Shown here in pieces: positions 52,949-64,000 of a DNA stretch of 64,000 nt. Below the pieces are notes generated by a model that saw only the letters and a list, made by a program, of their open reading frames with translations, searched no databases and was not told the DNA's origin. Every line of letters begins with the position of its first letter. The first letter of the stretch is position 1. Source of the stretch: Gloeophyllum trabeum ATCC 11539. Taxonomy: Eukaryota > Basidiomycota > Agaricomycetes > Gloeophyllales > Gloeophyllaceae. The position numbers were made by a program, and so were the translations under genes. The stretch lies in contig NW_006920412.1 of the NCBI RefSeq assembly GCF_000344685.1, positions 175,009-239,008 on the forward strand, written 5' to 3'.

Positions 52949-53177
52949 TATGCAAGAGTGCTCAGGGTTTCTGGGGTCTCCAGAGCCTCCGGGAACCTCA
53001 AGGGCAAATAATCGGGAAACGGCGAAACCGCTAGGACCCCGCAAAGTGAGTCATGTGACCGCTGCCACAAATGTGTGCCATGCCTGCTGACTAATACTGT
53101 CGCGGTGCCGAATCAGTGGACTCCGTGAACGCGTCTGAGTCCGCTGCAAAGTTCCTTGCACTCTTACCACGACCACC
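52949..53177. promoter_or_regulatory. Shared divergent promoter of the AT-hook gene and UPF1
   Basis: There are 229 bp between the two divergent start codons. The region must hold both promoters. No TATA box or known operator is recognised. Confidence 0.5.
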
Positions 53178-56100
53178 ATGGACTCTGGTTTCGAGAATTT
53201 CCAGTACGAATCGACGTCGTCGTACGGCGGACTCAGCGTTGTCGACGATACTTCGTCGGTGTACTCTGCTAATACACAGCAAGATAGACCCTCTGGCGAT
53301 TTGGCAAGCTTGTCTTCGAATCTCTCGAGCTTGTCCCTCTCAGAGTCTGTACAAAATGGGAATGCGCACCATCCGGTGCATACAGGTATAGAAGATGATT
53401 TAGACGCAGTGTTGGACGATTTGAAGGAAGAGAATCAGGCGGATCTGCCGCCTCACGCTTGCAGGTGAGTTGCAGTGCATTGCTGCGTTCAGAATTCATC
53501 TGACATCTGAGCAGCTACTGTGGTATCCACAATCCGGCATCCGTCGTGAAATGTCTCATCTGTTCCAAGTGGTTCTGCAATTCCCGTGGTAATACCTCGG
53601 CCTCGCACATCGTGAACCACCTTGTGCGCGCCAAGCACAAGGAAGTTATTCTGCACGCTGAAAGCCCGCTCGGCGAGACAATCCCGGAATGCTACAACTG
53701 TGGCAGCAAAAATGTATTTATGCTCGGCTTCATTCCCGCCAAGTCAGACACCGTCGTCGTGCTTCTCTGCCGCCAACCTTGCGCCGCAATCTCGAAGGAT
53801 ATCTCGTGGAATGCGTCACTCTGGGCTCCTTTGATAGACGACAGATCCTTCCTCTCGTGGCTTGTCAAACCACCTAGTGAACAAGAGCAGCTCAGGTCTC
53901 GCCAGATCTCGTTCCAGCAGATAAACCGCCTTGAGGACTTGTGGCGGGAGAACGCGAACGCCACTCTCGAGGACCTCGAGAAGCCTGGAGTGGACGACGA
54001 GCCCCAGCCGGTTATGCTCAAGTACGAGGATGCATATCAATACCAGAACATCTTCGGGCCTCTTGTCAAGATCGAGGCGGACTACGACAAGCGACTGAAG
54101 GAGTCGCAAACGCAGACCGACATTGTTGTTAGATGGGACGTCGGTCTCAACCAAAAGCGCATCGCATGGTTCTGCATGCCGAAGTTGGAGAGTGGCGAAG
54201 TTAGGCTGGCTGTTGGAGACGAGTTAAGGTTACGGTATGCTGGGGAATTGCACAAGCCGTGGGAAGGCGTCGGACATGTCATCAAGATACCCAACAGTAA
54301 GTCTTATTGCATCGCTGACCCTATTTCCTCGCTCATCCTGCTCAGATGTTTCTGACGAGATTGCGCTTGAATTGCGCAAGTCCGATGGCGTACCCACCGA
54401 ATGCACGCACAACTTTGCAGCTGACTTCGTCTGGAAATCGACCAGTTTCGATCGAATGCAACTTGCCATGAAGACTTTCGCCGTAGATGAAAAGAGCGTC
54501 AGCGGGTATATCGTGAGTTCTTTTCCTTTATGTCTATCGTTTGATCATAGTCCATGCTCAATACGTCTGAACAGTACCATAAATTGCTGGGTCATGAGTT
54601 AGAGCCCCAGGTTCTCAGGACCCAGATGCCCAAGCGTTTCTCTGCCCCAGGCCTGCCGGAACTCAACCACTCCCAGATGTATGCTGTCAAGAGTGTTCTC
54701 CAAAAGCCCATCAGTCTCATCCAGGGACCTCCCGGGACAGGCAAAACAGTCACTTCCGCTTCCATTGTCTATCACCTAGCCAAGATGAACCCGGGGCAGG
54801 TGCTGGTGTGCGCGCCGTCCAATGTCGCGGTCGATCAGCTCACGGAGAAGATCCATGCCACCGGTCTGAAGGTGGTACGCTTGACGGCGAAGTCGCGGGA
54901 GGCACTGGATTCGTCCATCTCGTTCTTGACATTGCATCAGCAAGTGGCGAACAATACTACGCATGTGGAGCTGCAGAAGCTTATCCAGCTCAAGAACGAG
55001 CAGGGTGAATTGAGCTCGAATGATGAAAGGAAGTATAAGACGTTGATCAAGCAGTGCGAGAAGGAGATTTTGAGTGCTGCAGATGTTATCTGCTGCACTT
55101 GCGTGGGTGCTGGTGACCCGAGGTTGAGCAAGCTCAAGTTCAGGACTGTCCTGATTGACGAGGCTACGCAGGCTGCCGAACCTGGTGAGTGTCTGTAGTT
55201 CATTTCTCCTTATCGGTTGCTCACTCATGGCTTCACAGAGTGTATGATTCCTTTGGTCTTGGGCTGTAAGCAAGTTGTTCTCGTTGGCGATCACCAGCAG
55301 CTAGGACCCGTCATCATGAACAAGAAAGCGGCGCGTGCCGGATTGACCCAGTCTCTCTTTGAGCGTCTCGTTGTCCTCGGCAACCGTCCTATCCGTCTTC
55401 AAGTCCAGTATCGCATGCACCCGTGCTTGTCGGAGTTCCCCTCGAACATGTTCTACGAGGGTACCCTGCAGAACGGTGTCACCGCTCCGGAGCGCCTGAG
55501 GAAGAACGTTGATTTCCCGTGGCCTGTCCCCGATACACCCATGTTCTTCTATCAGAACTTGGGTCAGGAGGAGATTTCATCCAGTGGTACATCCTTCTTG
55601 AACAGGACGGAGGCATCGAATGTGGAGAAAATCGTCACCAAGTTCTTCAAGTCCGGCGTTGTTCCGGGCCAGATCGGTATCGTCACTCCGTATGAAGGGC
55701 AGCGGTCGTACATCGTCAATTATATGCAGTTCAGCGGGTCGCTCAAGAAGGATTTGTACAAGGACATTGAAGTGGCCAGCGTCGACGCGTTCCAGGGCAG
55801 AGAGAAGGACTATATTATCCTCAGCTGCGTCCGTAGCAATGAACATCAGGGCATTGGTTTCTTGAATGATCCTCGTAGGTTGAATGTCGCGTTGACTCGT
55901 GCAAAATACGGTGTTGTTATCTTGGGCAACCCAAAAGTACTAAGCAAGGTAAGCTGGATATTGCTGGTTCGGGTTAATGACTTTGCTAACTGTTCCCGTA
56001 GCATCCTCTCTGGCATTACCTCCTGACCCACTACAAGGAGAAAGGTTGCTTGGTTGAAGGGCCTCTTAATAACCTGCAGCCGAGTATGATACAGTTTAGC

Positions 56101-56737
56101 AAGCCCAGGAAGTCGCTTGTCAAGTCTATGGACCAGTACCGCCGACATGAGACTAGTGCTCGTGATTACATGCCTGGTCAAGGCATGGGAGATGGTGAGT
56201 CCTCCTGGTGTTTGTGATAATAATGCATTGACTGAGGATATTCGTGGTCTAGGCCGTCGTTCTGGCACTCCAAGTCGCTTTGATGCTAGTTTCTACAGGA
56301 CCCACGACGCTCTCGGTTATATCCCTTCGGACGTCCAGTCTCTGCGGTCTCAGGCGACTTACTCTTCGGGTCTGCCGATGTTCGCTGCTACCGGGCCTTT
56401 CGGACCGGGGATGCCTCGCGCTGGTAATGGCGCGAAGCGCAGCACCTATGGCAGCTACGCAAGCTCGATCATTTCTCAAGACGCCGGCGGTGCCGTTAGC
56501 ATGGCGGACAGTGCGAGTGTCATTGGGAGCGCCATCGGGCCTTCTGAGCGCGGGGGCAGCATCGCATATTCACAATCTGATCGCTTACGCAGGCGCGGTT
56601 CATTCTCCTCGGTGGCTGGTGCTTCGGACATAGGCGGCATGTCGCAATACGACTACAAGAGCCAGGATGGGACTGCCGACCTCGACGACATGAAGTCTCA
56701 GTACTCTGCTTCGCAGTCGGGCGTCACCGTATTCTAA
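53178..56737 (+). CDS. UPF1: RNA helicase UPF1 (nonsense-mediated decay)
   Basis: ATG is at 53178 and TAA at 56735-56737, in about eight exons. The N-terminal CH (zinc-knuckle) domain, which binds UPF2, shows [25 protein letters not shown] and [16 protein letters not shown] stalk and 1B region follow. The superfamily-1 helicase has motif I GPPGTGKT, Ia [13 protein letters not shown] (DEATQ, in [13 protein letters not shown]), [13 protein letters not shown], the YRMHP motif, and [14 protein letters not shown] and [13 protein letters not shown] Ser-rich C-terminus of about 190 residues holds at least seven SQ dipeptides. UPF1 binds stalled termination complexes and triggers decay of mRNAs with premature stop codons. 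Confidence 0.97.
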
Positions 56738-57287
56738 GTTTGGGCTTGCAGCACGGAAGAGAACTTCCGTCTCTGCTGGACAGATCTCTGTCTTGGCCAG
56801 CCTCCGCTTTGGAACGAGCTCGGCATCGAGACGCGCCTCAACGTCAGGGGTCGGTCTTCCCAAGGCCGGGCTTGACATACTATGCCTGCCAGCCCGCTGG
56901 CTGACGACACAACTATTGGCATTGCTGGCCAGTCAGCTTTACTGGCCCAGGTTCCGTGCGAACCCTGCGTTTCGTCTGCCAGCGTCCCACCCTATGCGAC
57001 CATGTCCATGCCCTCATTGATTCGATAATAAGTAGCACGTAGCAGTATATGATTCGTGGGTAGTTCAGAAATGTATGTGGCATGGATATGAGCAATAGAT
57101 GTACCCTTGAAGATGATATGATAGGTTTTGAATAGAGCCCGAGCGTGTCTAAGTGGATGAGTTCTGTGCACTTTCAAGTCCGCTTACGACTTCCGTGTAG
57201 TTCAAGTTATAAAACACAAAACATTATAACAATACATCCACATACGACAATAGCATTAATTACACAGCTGCACGATAGCAATGCCCA
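56738..57287. other. Convergent 3' region
   Basis: This holds the 3' flanks of UPF1 and the Asi-like gene, AT-rich beyond 57000 (ATTATAACAATACATCC near 57220). No gene is supported; a tRNA-like look near 57140 was rejected. Confidence 0.5.
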
Positions 57288-59749
57288 TCAGGGCACGAAA
57301 ATTCTGGAATAGCCCTCCACACTGAACGGAGGCAAGTGAGCTAGCGTCTCGCAAAAGGAAGAGGACACGTACGGCCGGCGACAGCATGGGCAGGTATGCT
57401 TGGATGCTGCAGATCGAGACGCGATATTCTCTCGACAATCATCGCATAATGCGAGACATCTGAGCAGCACGGGCAGCCGGATTAGCATAAGAGCTAACCA
57501 AGACAAAACAAAGCATATCTGAGACATACCGACAAGGCCAGCAGATAATCTGCCGGGGCTCGACCGTGCACACTACGCAGTTCCGCCTGCTGTCGTCGTC
57601 AGGTTCCCGCCTCTGGGAGGACGTTGCTAACCGTCGTTCTCGCGCGACGGCGTCGAGGACGTCCAACTTTCCGGGGTCAGGATAGCTCTCTGATCTGGAG
57701 GAGGCCTCTCCCCCAGGCTCTGCGAGGCGGCGATATCGTCTCCTCGTAAGCGGGGACGGGGTCGCGTTTGTCATATGCGCTAGCAAGACCGACGAGTCTG
57801 CGCCGGTCCGGCTCACTGAGGACTCAGAGAGGTCAGCATAAAGCTTGACCGTCTCCACGGCCGGCTCATCTTCTTCGTCTGAATCCGAGCCATCGTCATC
57901 GGACAGGGCAGAATCGGTCGGTCGGTACTCTTCCTCGTCATCACTGACAGCCTCCTCGCGCAGGAAGCGCTCGTAAACGTTCCCCTCGGCCTCTCCCACC
58001 CCCTCCTCGTCACTCTCGTCCCTCTCGTCGTTCTCCCTAAATGTCGGTGATTCCAAAGCTTGGTGTACTACCAGGCTGTCCGACAGCGCTGTCGGCTTCA
58101 TTCTCACCACGTTCCAGACCCACCTGCCAAAGCCCCTGCACATCTTCCACACCGCAACCCCGAAGCGAGCCAACTCCTTGTACCACACTGCATCCCACCA
58201 CACATCGTCCTGGCCCGTCCCCGTCCTCACGTTCCGTATCTCATTCGCGAACCCCTCCTTCCGTCTGCGCCGGCGCCCGCGAGCCTCGATCGTATGCGAG
58301 ATGCTCGCCACGCCGAACCGGTTCAGCTCGACCTCGCCGTACTCCGTGTGCGCGACCTTGGCGAGCGACAGCGCGGGATCCGCAGCGGTCACTCCGCCGA
58401 CCTCGTTGCCCAGCCCCGCGACGCTCGTTGCCTCCAAGCTCGCCGTTCCGAGCCGGAGGAGCGCGACGGAGAAATCCTCGTCCCACCGCGGGAGCAGCGC
58501 TGCCGCGTGGCCGAACAGCGGGCGGGTCACCGCGCCTTCGAGCAGCAACTGCGTGAGTGCGTTCAGCGCGACCGTCAGCAGCGTGATCGCCGCGAGTGTG
58601 GACTCAAGCACGCAGGGCAGGTAGTTGAGCAGCGGGTACGGCTTCTCGGAGAACCAGAGCACCCAGTGGAAGTGCGCGAGCGTGAGCAGCGCGCAGAGCG
58701 TCGTCGGTGCGAGCCGCTGGCGCGCCCAGCGCTGCTTGATGCCGAGCGCGTGGATCAGCACGACCTGGAAGGCGTTTAGTAGGCACCAATGGTCGTAACC
58801 GGAGAACGGCACCTGTAAGAGGGGGAGGATGATGGTGATGACAACATGGGCGTCCGGTCGCGAGGGCAGGCCGAGTGGTTTCTTGGTATGGGTAAGCGGG
58901 GAAGAGTAGATATGGAGGAGGAAAGCGTAGCCAAACTGGCAGCATGGGTAAGCTACGGGATACGTTGCATGCAAAGAAGCATACCAGGTTGAAGGGGGAA
59001 CTATTGGGTGAGCCTTGTCCCTCTAATCCTCTCGTAAGTGCACCGACACATAGACCACCACATATCGACGCAAACGTGAACCAGCAGACGTCCTCCATCT
59101 CCTTGGTCGCAGCCCAGTTACCGATGGCTTGTAACCATCCCCACTGCCACGACGGGAACAAGTCCGCGGTCTGTATCAAGATGATTGTCCATAGTGCCAG
59201 CGCCTTTGACAGAAAGTATAGAGACGGAATTCGTAGCACAAGGCGGCAGAACGTCGACGACAGGTCGACAGGGAACACAGAGTGGTACATCACGCGCCAG
59301 ACCGATCCCCGGTTCTGATACGGCTGTCTGGCACGGTGGGCGCGGTACGTGAGCGGGTGTCGAGGGGGAACAACGATATTTTGTATGCGGTTCAGGATCA
59401 AGGCCTACTGGTCATCTGTAACCTGCACCGACCGCAAACAGAGCGAACTCACCATTGCAAACAAGCCGACGACATACCCCGACGTGAGGAATCCCCATGG
59501 TCCAGGCATGACGACTGCGCCGTACCTCGACCTCAGCGCATCGTTGTCGTCGTGCGAGGCCGCGTACGCTAGTGCTGCCTGATCCTCCTGGTATAGCAGC
59601 TCGTCGAGCCCGCTGCGCACGCGATGAAGGAGACGCGACGGGTAACCGAGGAGGCTGCCCAGCTTTGAGGTGCCGTTGCTGGCGGCATCGGTCGTGTTCA
59701 GCACGTCGAATAATCGGGGTGCGGGCGTCTGGCGTTGCGCCGACACCAT
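57288..59749 (-). CDS. Multi-pass membrane RING ubiquitin ligase, Asi1/Asi3-like
   Basis: ATG is at 59747-59749 and TGA at 57288-57290, in about five exons. An N-terminal soluble part (MVSAQRQTPAPRLFDVLNTT) leads to several membrane segments (GFLTSGYVVGLFAM, SLYFLSKALALWTIILIQTA, MEDVCWFTFASICGGLCVGA, FNLLGYAFLLHIY). More follow in the next exon (VVITIILPLLQ, TTLCALLTLAHFHWVLWF, TLAAITLLTVALNALTQLLL). A long acidic region (DDDGSDSDEEDEP) precedes a C-terminal RING: CVVC, then CWPCRCLALCDDCRENIASR and TCPCCRRPY. Layout and C-terminal RING fit yeast Asi1/Asi3, inner-nuclear-membrane ligases that degrade mislocalised proteins; this role is inferred. The gene is divergent from the poly(A) polymerase gene. 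Confidence 0.8.
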
Positions 59750-59882
59750 CGAACTCGACGGAGATGAGAGTCGGGCACCGCGAGCAACGGCGGCGGGGTA
59801 ATCGAATTACATAAATATTTATATCGGATTACTTACGTTGTCCGAGTCGCAATGGTTAATAAACCCCTAAATACTATCTCTC
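59750..59882. promoter_or_regulatory. Shared divergent promoter of the Asi-like and TRF4-like genes
   Basis: Only 133 bp separate the start codons. An AT-rich core (TACATAAATATTTATATC, about 59810-59827) could supply TATA-like elements for one or both directions. Confidence 0.5.
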
Positions 59883-62800
59883 ATGCCCTCCAGCCAAACT
59901 GCCGCGTCTCGCTTTCTGCTGGACGCTCCTTCCTCGCTACACTTTTCAGGGGGCGCTCTTATTTCGACGCTGGTACAGCGAGGAAATCGGTTTTCTGAAA
60001 TCGACTGACAACTTGGCGAGCCGAATCAAGAGGCTTCCGCTCAAGTCTGAGGCGCCAGGGTCCCCTGCTTTCGAAGAACCTAGACGTCCGCCCAAATTTC
60101 AGAAATTTACACCGAAAGGCCCCAAATTCCAACAGGAAGGGCGCGTCAAACCTCTGAGCTCCAAGTTTCCAAAGCAGCAGAAGGACCCATATAAAACCGA
60201 GAGTATAATTACAGAGGGTTCAACGTTCCTCAGGACCAAAACCAGCGGTGCTACATCCCCCCAGAAATATAAAACTCGCTCTCGATCGAAGAAAGCAAAG
60301 GGAGTACCACTCAAGCGATTTACGCGTAATCTGGAACCGTACCTAGGCCACAGCTCTGCTTTCTTCGCCCGTCTGCAAACACACGAATTCATGACTAACC
60401 CCGACATGGCCCCCGAAGCAGTAGAAACCAATACGAAGATCCGCCGGAGGCAACGGCGCAAGTCGGAGAACACGGCGAACGAGGACGCGTCTCCGCCAGA
60501 CGGGAAGAGGCCCTCGAGGGAACGGGACCGCGCGGAGCGCGAGGAAGACGAGGAGAAGAGAAAAAGGAAGAAGAAGGCAAAGTCGAAGTCGCGGAAGAGG
60601 AGCGAAGACGGGGAATGGCTGCCCCCGAGGGACAGACGGCCGTTGGCCTCGAGGTTAGATTCGCCGCCGCCAGCGCTTAATGGTGGTCGATATGACGGAC
60701 TGGAGGACGAGAAGGGTCTGGGGGTGCCTTCGACGTCTCGGAGTAGCAGGTCAGAGCGGCGGCAGAGGGTCAAGGACGGGAAGCCACCGGCCTCCACTTC
60801 TGCCACTGAGGTACGTCCGCCTGCTAGCTCGGCAGAAGAAAAGAAGAATACGTTCGAGATGGGCGAGGACTTTATACCCTTCGACTTCGATATGGACCGG
60901 GAGGTGGGTACAAGGACGAGCGGGAAGGGCAAGGAAAAGGAGAAGGAGAGGGAGAGAGGGAGGGACAGGGAAGAGCACGTTCGGGAGTGGGATCGGGGCA
61001 AGAGAAAGACTGCAGAGCACCCCGGGCGGAAGAGGAAGGCGGACGAGTACGATCAAGACGATGGGTATGCGAGCAAGAAAGAGCGGCTCGACGCTGCGAG
61101 CCGCCGCGCGCCCTGGGTACACGACGTCGACTGGGAGAGCTGTAACAATGTGGCAGAGATGTGCGTATAGGCCCCGATGCCCAACGTGCGTGCTTACAAT
61201 GCGATCTAACGGTTACATACAGGCTTCATCGAGAAGTGGAAGCGTTCCACCGGTACATCTCGCCTACTCCCGTCGAAGACGAAGTCAGGGGCATGATCAT
61301 CGCCATCGTGTCCAAAGCGATCACGAAGCAATTCCCAGACGCCAAAGTCTTCCCATTCGGAAGCTACGAGACCAAGCTGTACCTCCCCCTAGGGTAAGGT
61401 GCCCCTGCTTTCCTCCCTTCTGTCCACGCTCTGAATCTATTTCCGTCCTAGCGACATCGACCTAGTTGTGCAGTCTGACTCGATGGCCTACTCCGACAAG
61501 GTTACTGTCCTGCACGCGCTCGCGAACACGATGAAGCGCGCGGGGATCACCGACAAGGTGTCCATCATCGCGAAAGCGAAGGTGCCCATCATCAAGTTCA
61601 CAACGACCCACGGGCGCTTCGCGGTCGACATCAGCGTGAACCAGGCGAGCGGCGTGCCCGTCGTGCGCATGATCAACGGCTTCCTCGCTGCGCTCCCCGC
61701 CCTGAAGCCCCTCGTCATGCTCGTCAAAACGTTTTTGCATCAGAGAAGCATGAACGAGGTTTTCACCGGCGGCTTGGGGAGCTATAGTTTGGTGTGTATG
61801 GTTATCAGCTTTTTGCAGATGCACCCGAAGATTAGACGGGGCGAGATCGACCCGAGCCAGAATCTCGGCGTGCTGGCGATGGAGTTCTTCGAGCTGTATG
61901 GGTGCTACTTTAATTACCATGAAGTAGGCATCTCGTTGCGCGATGGGGGCACGTATTTTAGCAAGGCTAGGCGGGGTTGGCTGGACTACAACAGGAGTCA
62001 TTTGCTGTCTATCGAGGACCCCGCAGATCCATGTAAGACCGTGTTCGTTGTTCCGTCGACGTGGCCTAAGCTGATTTCCGCGAGTCATTTAGCAAACGAT
62101 ATCTCCAAGGGCTCTTACGGGATCAACCGCGTGCGGACCACTCTCGCTGGGGCTCATGGGATCATGACCGCTGCAGCGTACCTCCGTGCGGGCATGATCA
62201 GCGCACGGAGGGAAGGGCGTACTGTGCGGCTCCGTGACAGATCCGACCCCGAGGAGATGAGTATCTTGTCCAGTGTTCTGGGCGTAACACAGCAGGTTGG
62301 TAGTTCCGGCGTACGTCTAGCCTTGCGAAGCCATTGACTGGTGAAATCGCTGTTCCGCAGACTGTTAATCACAGAAAGCTGGTACAAGAAGTCTTCGTCA
62401 AGGGCATCTTGCATCGCATGCTCGGAATCACACCATCTGCGGCACTCCCGCCCAGAAGCCGAAGGTCGCCCTCACCTCGCGCGCCCAAGCGCAAGTTGTC
62501 TTCAGAGCGCCTCCGGCAGTCCGCGAGTGTCGCATCCGCATGGGGAGAAGCAGATATGGACATGAGCCCCTCAGTTTCAGACCGAGAGGAGAACAGAGCG
62601 CACGCTAACGGACCCCCCGCGCAAGAGGAAGAGAGCCGGTACGCCATCGATAAACGGCAACCGCCTCGGAAGCGGCGGCGAACAGGCACCGCTCAGGACG
62701 CGCATACCTACTTCACTACTGACGATGAAGAGGAGGAGGGCATTATACGCGACGATCACATCGAGCTCAATATAGTCGACGGTGGCACCCGGGAACGCTC

Positions 62801-62912
62801 GGTATCTCCTAAGGGTAGAAGCCCAAGAGCAAAGTACTCGGTGAGGAATAGATCGTACTGGCTTTCTAAAGGGATCGGCGAGGGGAGCAGCGAGGAAGAG
62901 CTAAGTTTATGA
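59883..62912 (+). CDS. Non-canonical poly(A) polymerase Trf4/Cid14 type (TRAMP complex)
   Basis: I start at ATG 59883 (MPSSQTAASRFLLDAPSSLH). A 58-nt intron 59973-60030 with a CTGAC branch-like site restores the frame of the long second exon, which otherwise has no ATG before about 60391. A basic, low-complexity region of about 360 residues precedes the nucleotidyltransferase core. In it, FGSYETKLYLPLGDIDLVV holds the Gly-Ser motif and the paired catalytic Asp, and GRFAVDISVNQ holds the third Asp. The PAP-associated domain has LGVLAMEFFELYGCYFNYHE and GYSLVCMVISFLQMHP-like blocks. A Lys/Arg-rich C-terminus (KRQPPRKRRR) is nuclear. Trf4 adds short A-tails that route RNA to the nuclear exosome. 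Confidence 0.9.
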
Positions 62913-63139
62913 TGGGCCTATCTCGCTTTGTACACATTTTTCGCCTAATATCATCAGAGGACTTTCGGTGTAGTAGGTTCACCTCCACTACTACTCCGGG
63001 CTATGTCCACCCACAACGCAAGATAAGCTCTGCGAAGAGGTATTGTGACGAAGTCTAAAGGGTACCGGCCACGCCGAGCTTCAAGGTAACGGATATTACA
63101 TACATAGATACAGGTAGGAAAGCGAAAGTCATGAAGATT
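62913..63139. other. Convergent 3' region
   Basis: These are short 3' flanks of two convergent genes. No gene is supported. Confidence 0.5.
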
Positions 63140-64000
63140 TCAACGTCTGTTGATCATTAGTGAGGGCAGTCCGAGGTTCCTCAAAGGCTTTCCGTTCAGC
63201 GCGCTCCTTGGATGAATCCCCACCTGCCCCGTCTTCAAGGACACCAGGCTCTGAGCTCGCACTTGAATTACTTGTGAACGACCAGCTGCCCGCGGTAGGC
63301 GTCAGCTCCCCGTCGCCCTCGGTTGCAGCCTGGAAGTCGCCGAAGTCACCGAAGTCCTCAAACGAAGCATGCTCTATCTCTTCACTGAAGGAAGATGCGA
63401 AGGTGAAAGGGTCTGCGCCGCTGGCAGCAGCAGTGTCCGAGAAAGGCCCGAAGGCATCGTCCTGGGTCAGGTCATAAGCACGCAGATCACCAGTGGGAAG
63501 ACAATGGCGTACCTCTTCTGTAAAAGGATCATCATAGCCTCCCTGTGGAGTAAATGCATCCTAGGGACATGACACTGGTCATGACCTGGGGGCAATACAA
63601 TAGGGCAATTGTGCATACCTCAAATCCGTTCCTATCTAATGGTGTTCGATTGTTCTCGTCATGCCGGCCGCTAGGAGGGGCACCGAGGCTGAAGGTCGAC
63701 TGTGCCAGCCAACCCCCTTCATCCTCTTCCTCGTCGCTACCGTCCGATGAGGAGGCAGATCCGAAGTGATTTGAAGACTGCATCTCTTGGGCTAGATAGC
63801 GGGCAAACTAGAGGACGGTGAGGACAGAGAACGAGAACCCTCATGGCAGATTTTGGCACGCACCTGCGGTGGAGCAGCTCCATGATCGTCCTCATCCTCA
63901 TCCATGAAGGCCGTGCCGAAGTCGTCGCTGCCTTCCCGCCTTGAACCCGAGGGCTTCCGCAAGGGCTCCTCCTTGACATCCGATTCCGACCCGCCAACGC
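63140..64000 (-). CDS. SAPS-family phosphatase regulator (SIT4-associated/PP6 regulatory), C-terminal part
   Basis: The gene runs off the right edge, so its 5' portion is missing. TGA is at 63140-63142. Readable exons encode KEEPLRKPSGSRREGSDDFG and AFMDEDEDDHGAAPP. After an intron comes FARYLAQEMQSSNHFGSASS, then DEEEDEGGWLAQSTFSLGAP. The last exons are DAFTPQGGYDDPF, then DDAFGPFSDTAAASGADPFT and FEDFGDFGDFQAATEGDGE. The FARYLAQEMQSSNHFGS block followed by acidic and DFGDF repeats is characteristic of fungal SAPS proteins (Sap155/185/190, human PPP6R), which bind and direct the Sit4/PP6 phosphatase. The catalytic-partner-binding core lies outside this window. Confidence 0.78.

Noticed and set aside
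57125..57210. tRNA-like segment (GTGTCTAAGTGG, TTTCAAGTCC)
   Set aside because: It has a weak A-box-like phrase only. Acceptor, anticodon and T arms cannot be paired on either strand.
60099..61001. 300-codon open frame on the minus strand
   Set aside because: It is antisense to the Lys/Arg/Glu-rich exon of the TRF4-like gene. Low-complexity codons create a Ser/Leu/Arg-rich shadow.
1..64000. CRISPR arrays, operons, bacterial-type ribosome binding sites, phage genes
   Set aside because: The window is eukaryotic with spliced genes. No regularly spaced short repeats or prokaryotic signals were seen.

Overview
The window is nuclear DNA of a filamentous basidiomycete. The genes are intron-dense: introns are mostly about 45-65 nt with GT...AG ends, and branch-like CTGAC/CTAAC motifs are visible near some acceptors. 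Intergenic distances are short, transcription runs on both strands, and several families are typical of Agaricomycetes: DUF4436 membrane proteins, ubiquitin-like STAND-type proteins, a 2OG-Fe(II) oxygenase of about 1200 residues, and a Gly/Ser-rich membrane protein. A polypore-like mushroom is my best guess, but that is inference. There is no CRISPR array, operon, bacterial or viral gene cluster, or secondary-metabolite cluster. Exon boundaries were read by eye from splice signals and frame, so terminal coordinates are firmer than some internal ones.

Left part (1-11.5 kb). Positions 1-2205 hold an old repeat: two diverged direct copies about 1061 bp apart, then an inverted partial copy. Positions 2.2-5.6 kb are gene-poor, with decayed coding fragments, a G-run and a perfect-arm palindrome. 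Three genes follow: a DUF4436 membrane protein, a ubiquitin-like-domain protein that may be mis-sequenced or decaying, and the splicing factor Spp2 (minus strand).

Middle part (11.9-46.8 kb). BUB2 (mitotic-exit GAP) carries an oversized intron with a fold-back element and is divergent from an AP-4 epsilon-like adaptin. Next come a secreted or membrane Gly/Ser-rich protein and a large 2OG-Fe(II) oxygenase. A repeat-rich stretch with an assembly gap (25.8-26.4 kb) is followed by unassigned DNA. Then come SKN7 (HSF domain plus response-regulator receiver), a cis-prenyltransferase, a SWIM/RING ubiquitin ligase, a 510-bp hAT-like MITE with a perfect 8-bp target duplication, methylcrotonoyl-CoA carboxylase beta (leucine breakdown), a Yippee protein, allantoinase (purine breakdown), and a truncated second copy of the 2OG protein that has lost its visible iron ligands.

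Right part (46.9-64 kb). This is a housekeeping block: mitoribosomal MRP51, a nucleotide-sugar transporter, a coiled-coil AT-hook protein divergent from UPF1 (nonsense-mediated decay), an Asi-type membrane RING protein divergent from a Trf4-type poly(A) polymerase (TRAMP), and the 3' end of a SAPS-family phosphatase regulator.

The genes do not form one pathway. Shared themes are RNA quality control (UPF1, TRF4, SPP2), protein ubiquitination (SWIM-RING, Asi-like) and phospho-signalling (SKN7, SAPS). The most unusual items are the pseudo-oxygenase paralogue with a neighbouring orphan first exon, the MITE, the fold-back inside the BUB2 arginine-finger intron, and the inverted repeat structures at 1-2.2 kb and 25-27.3 kb.
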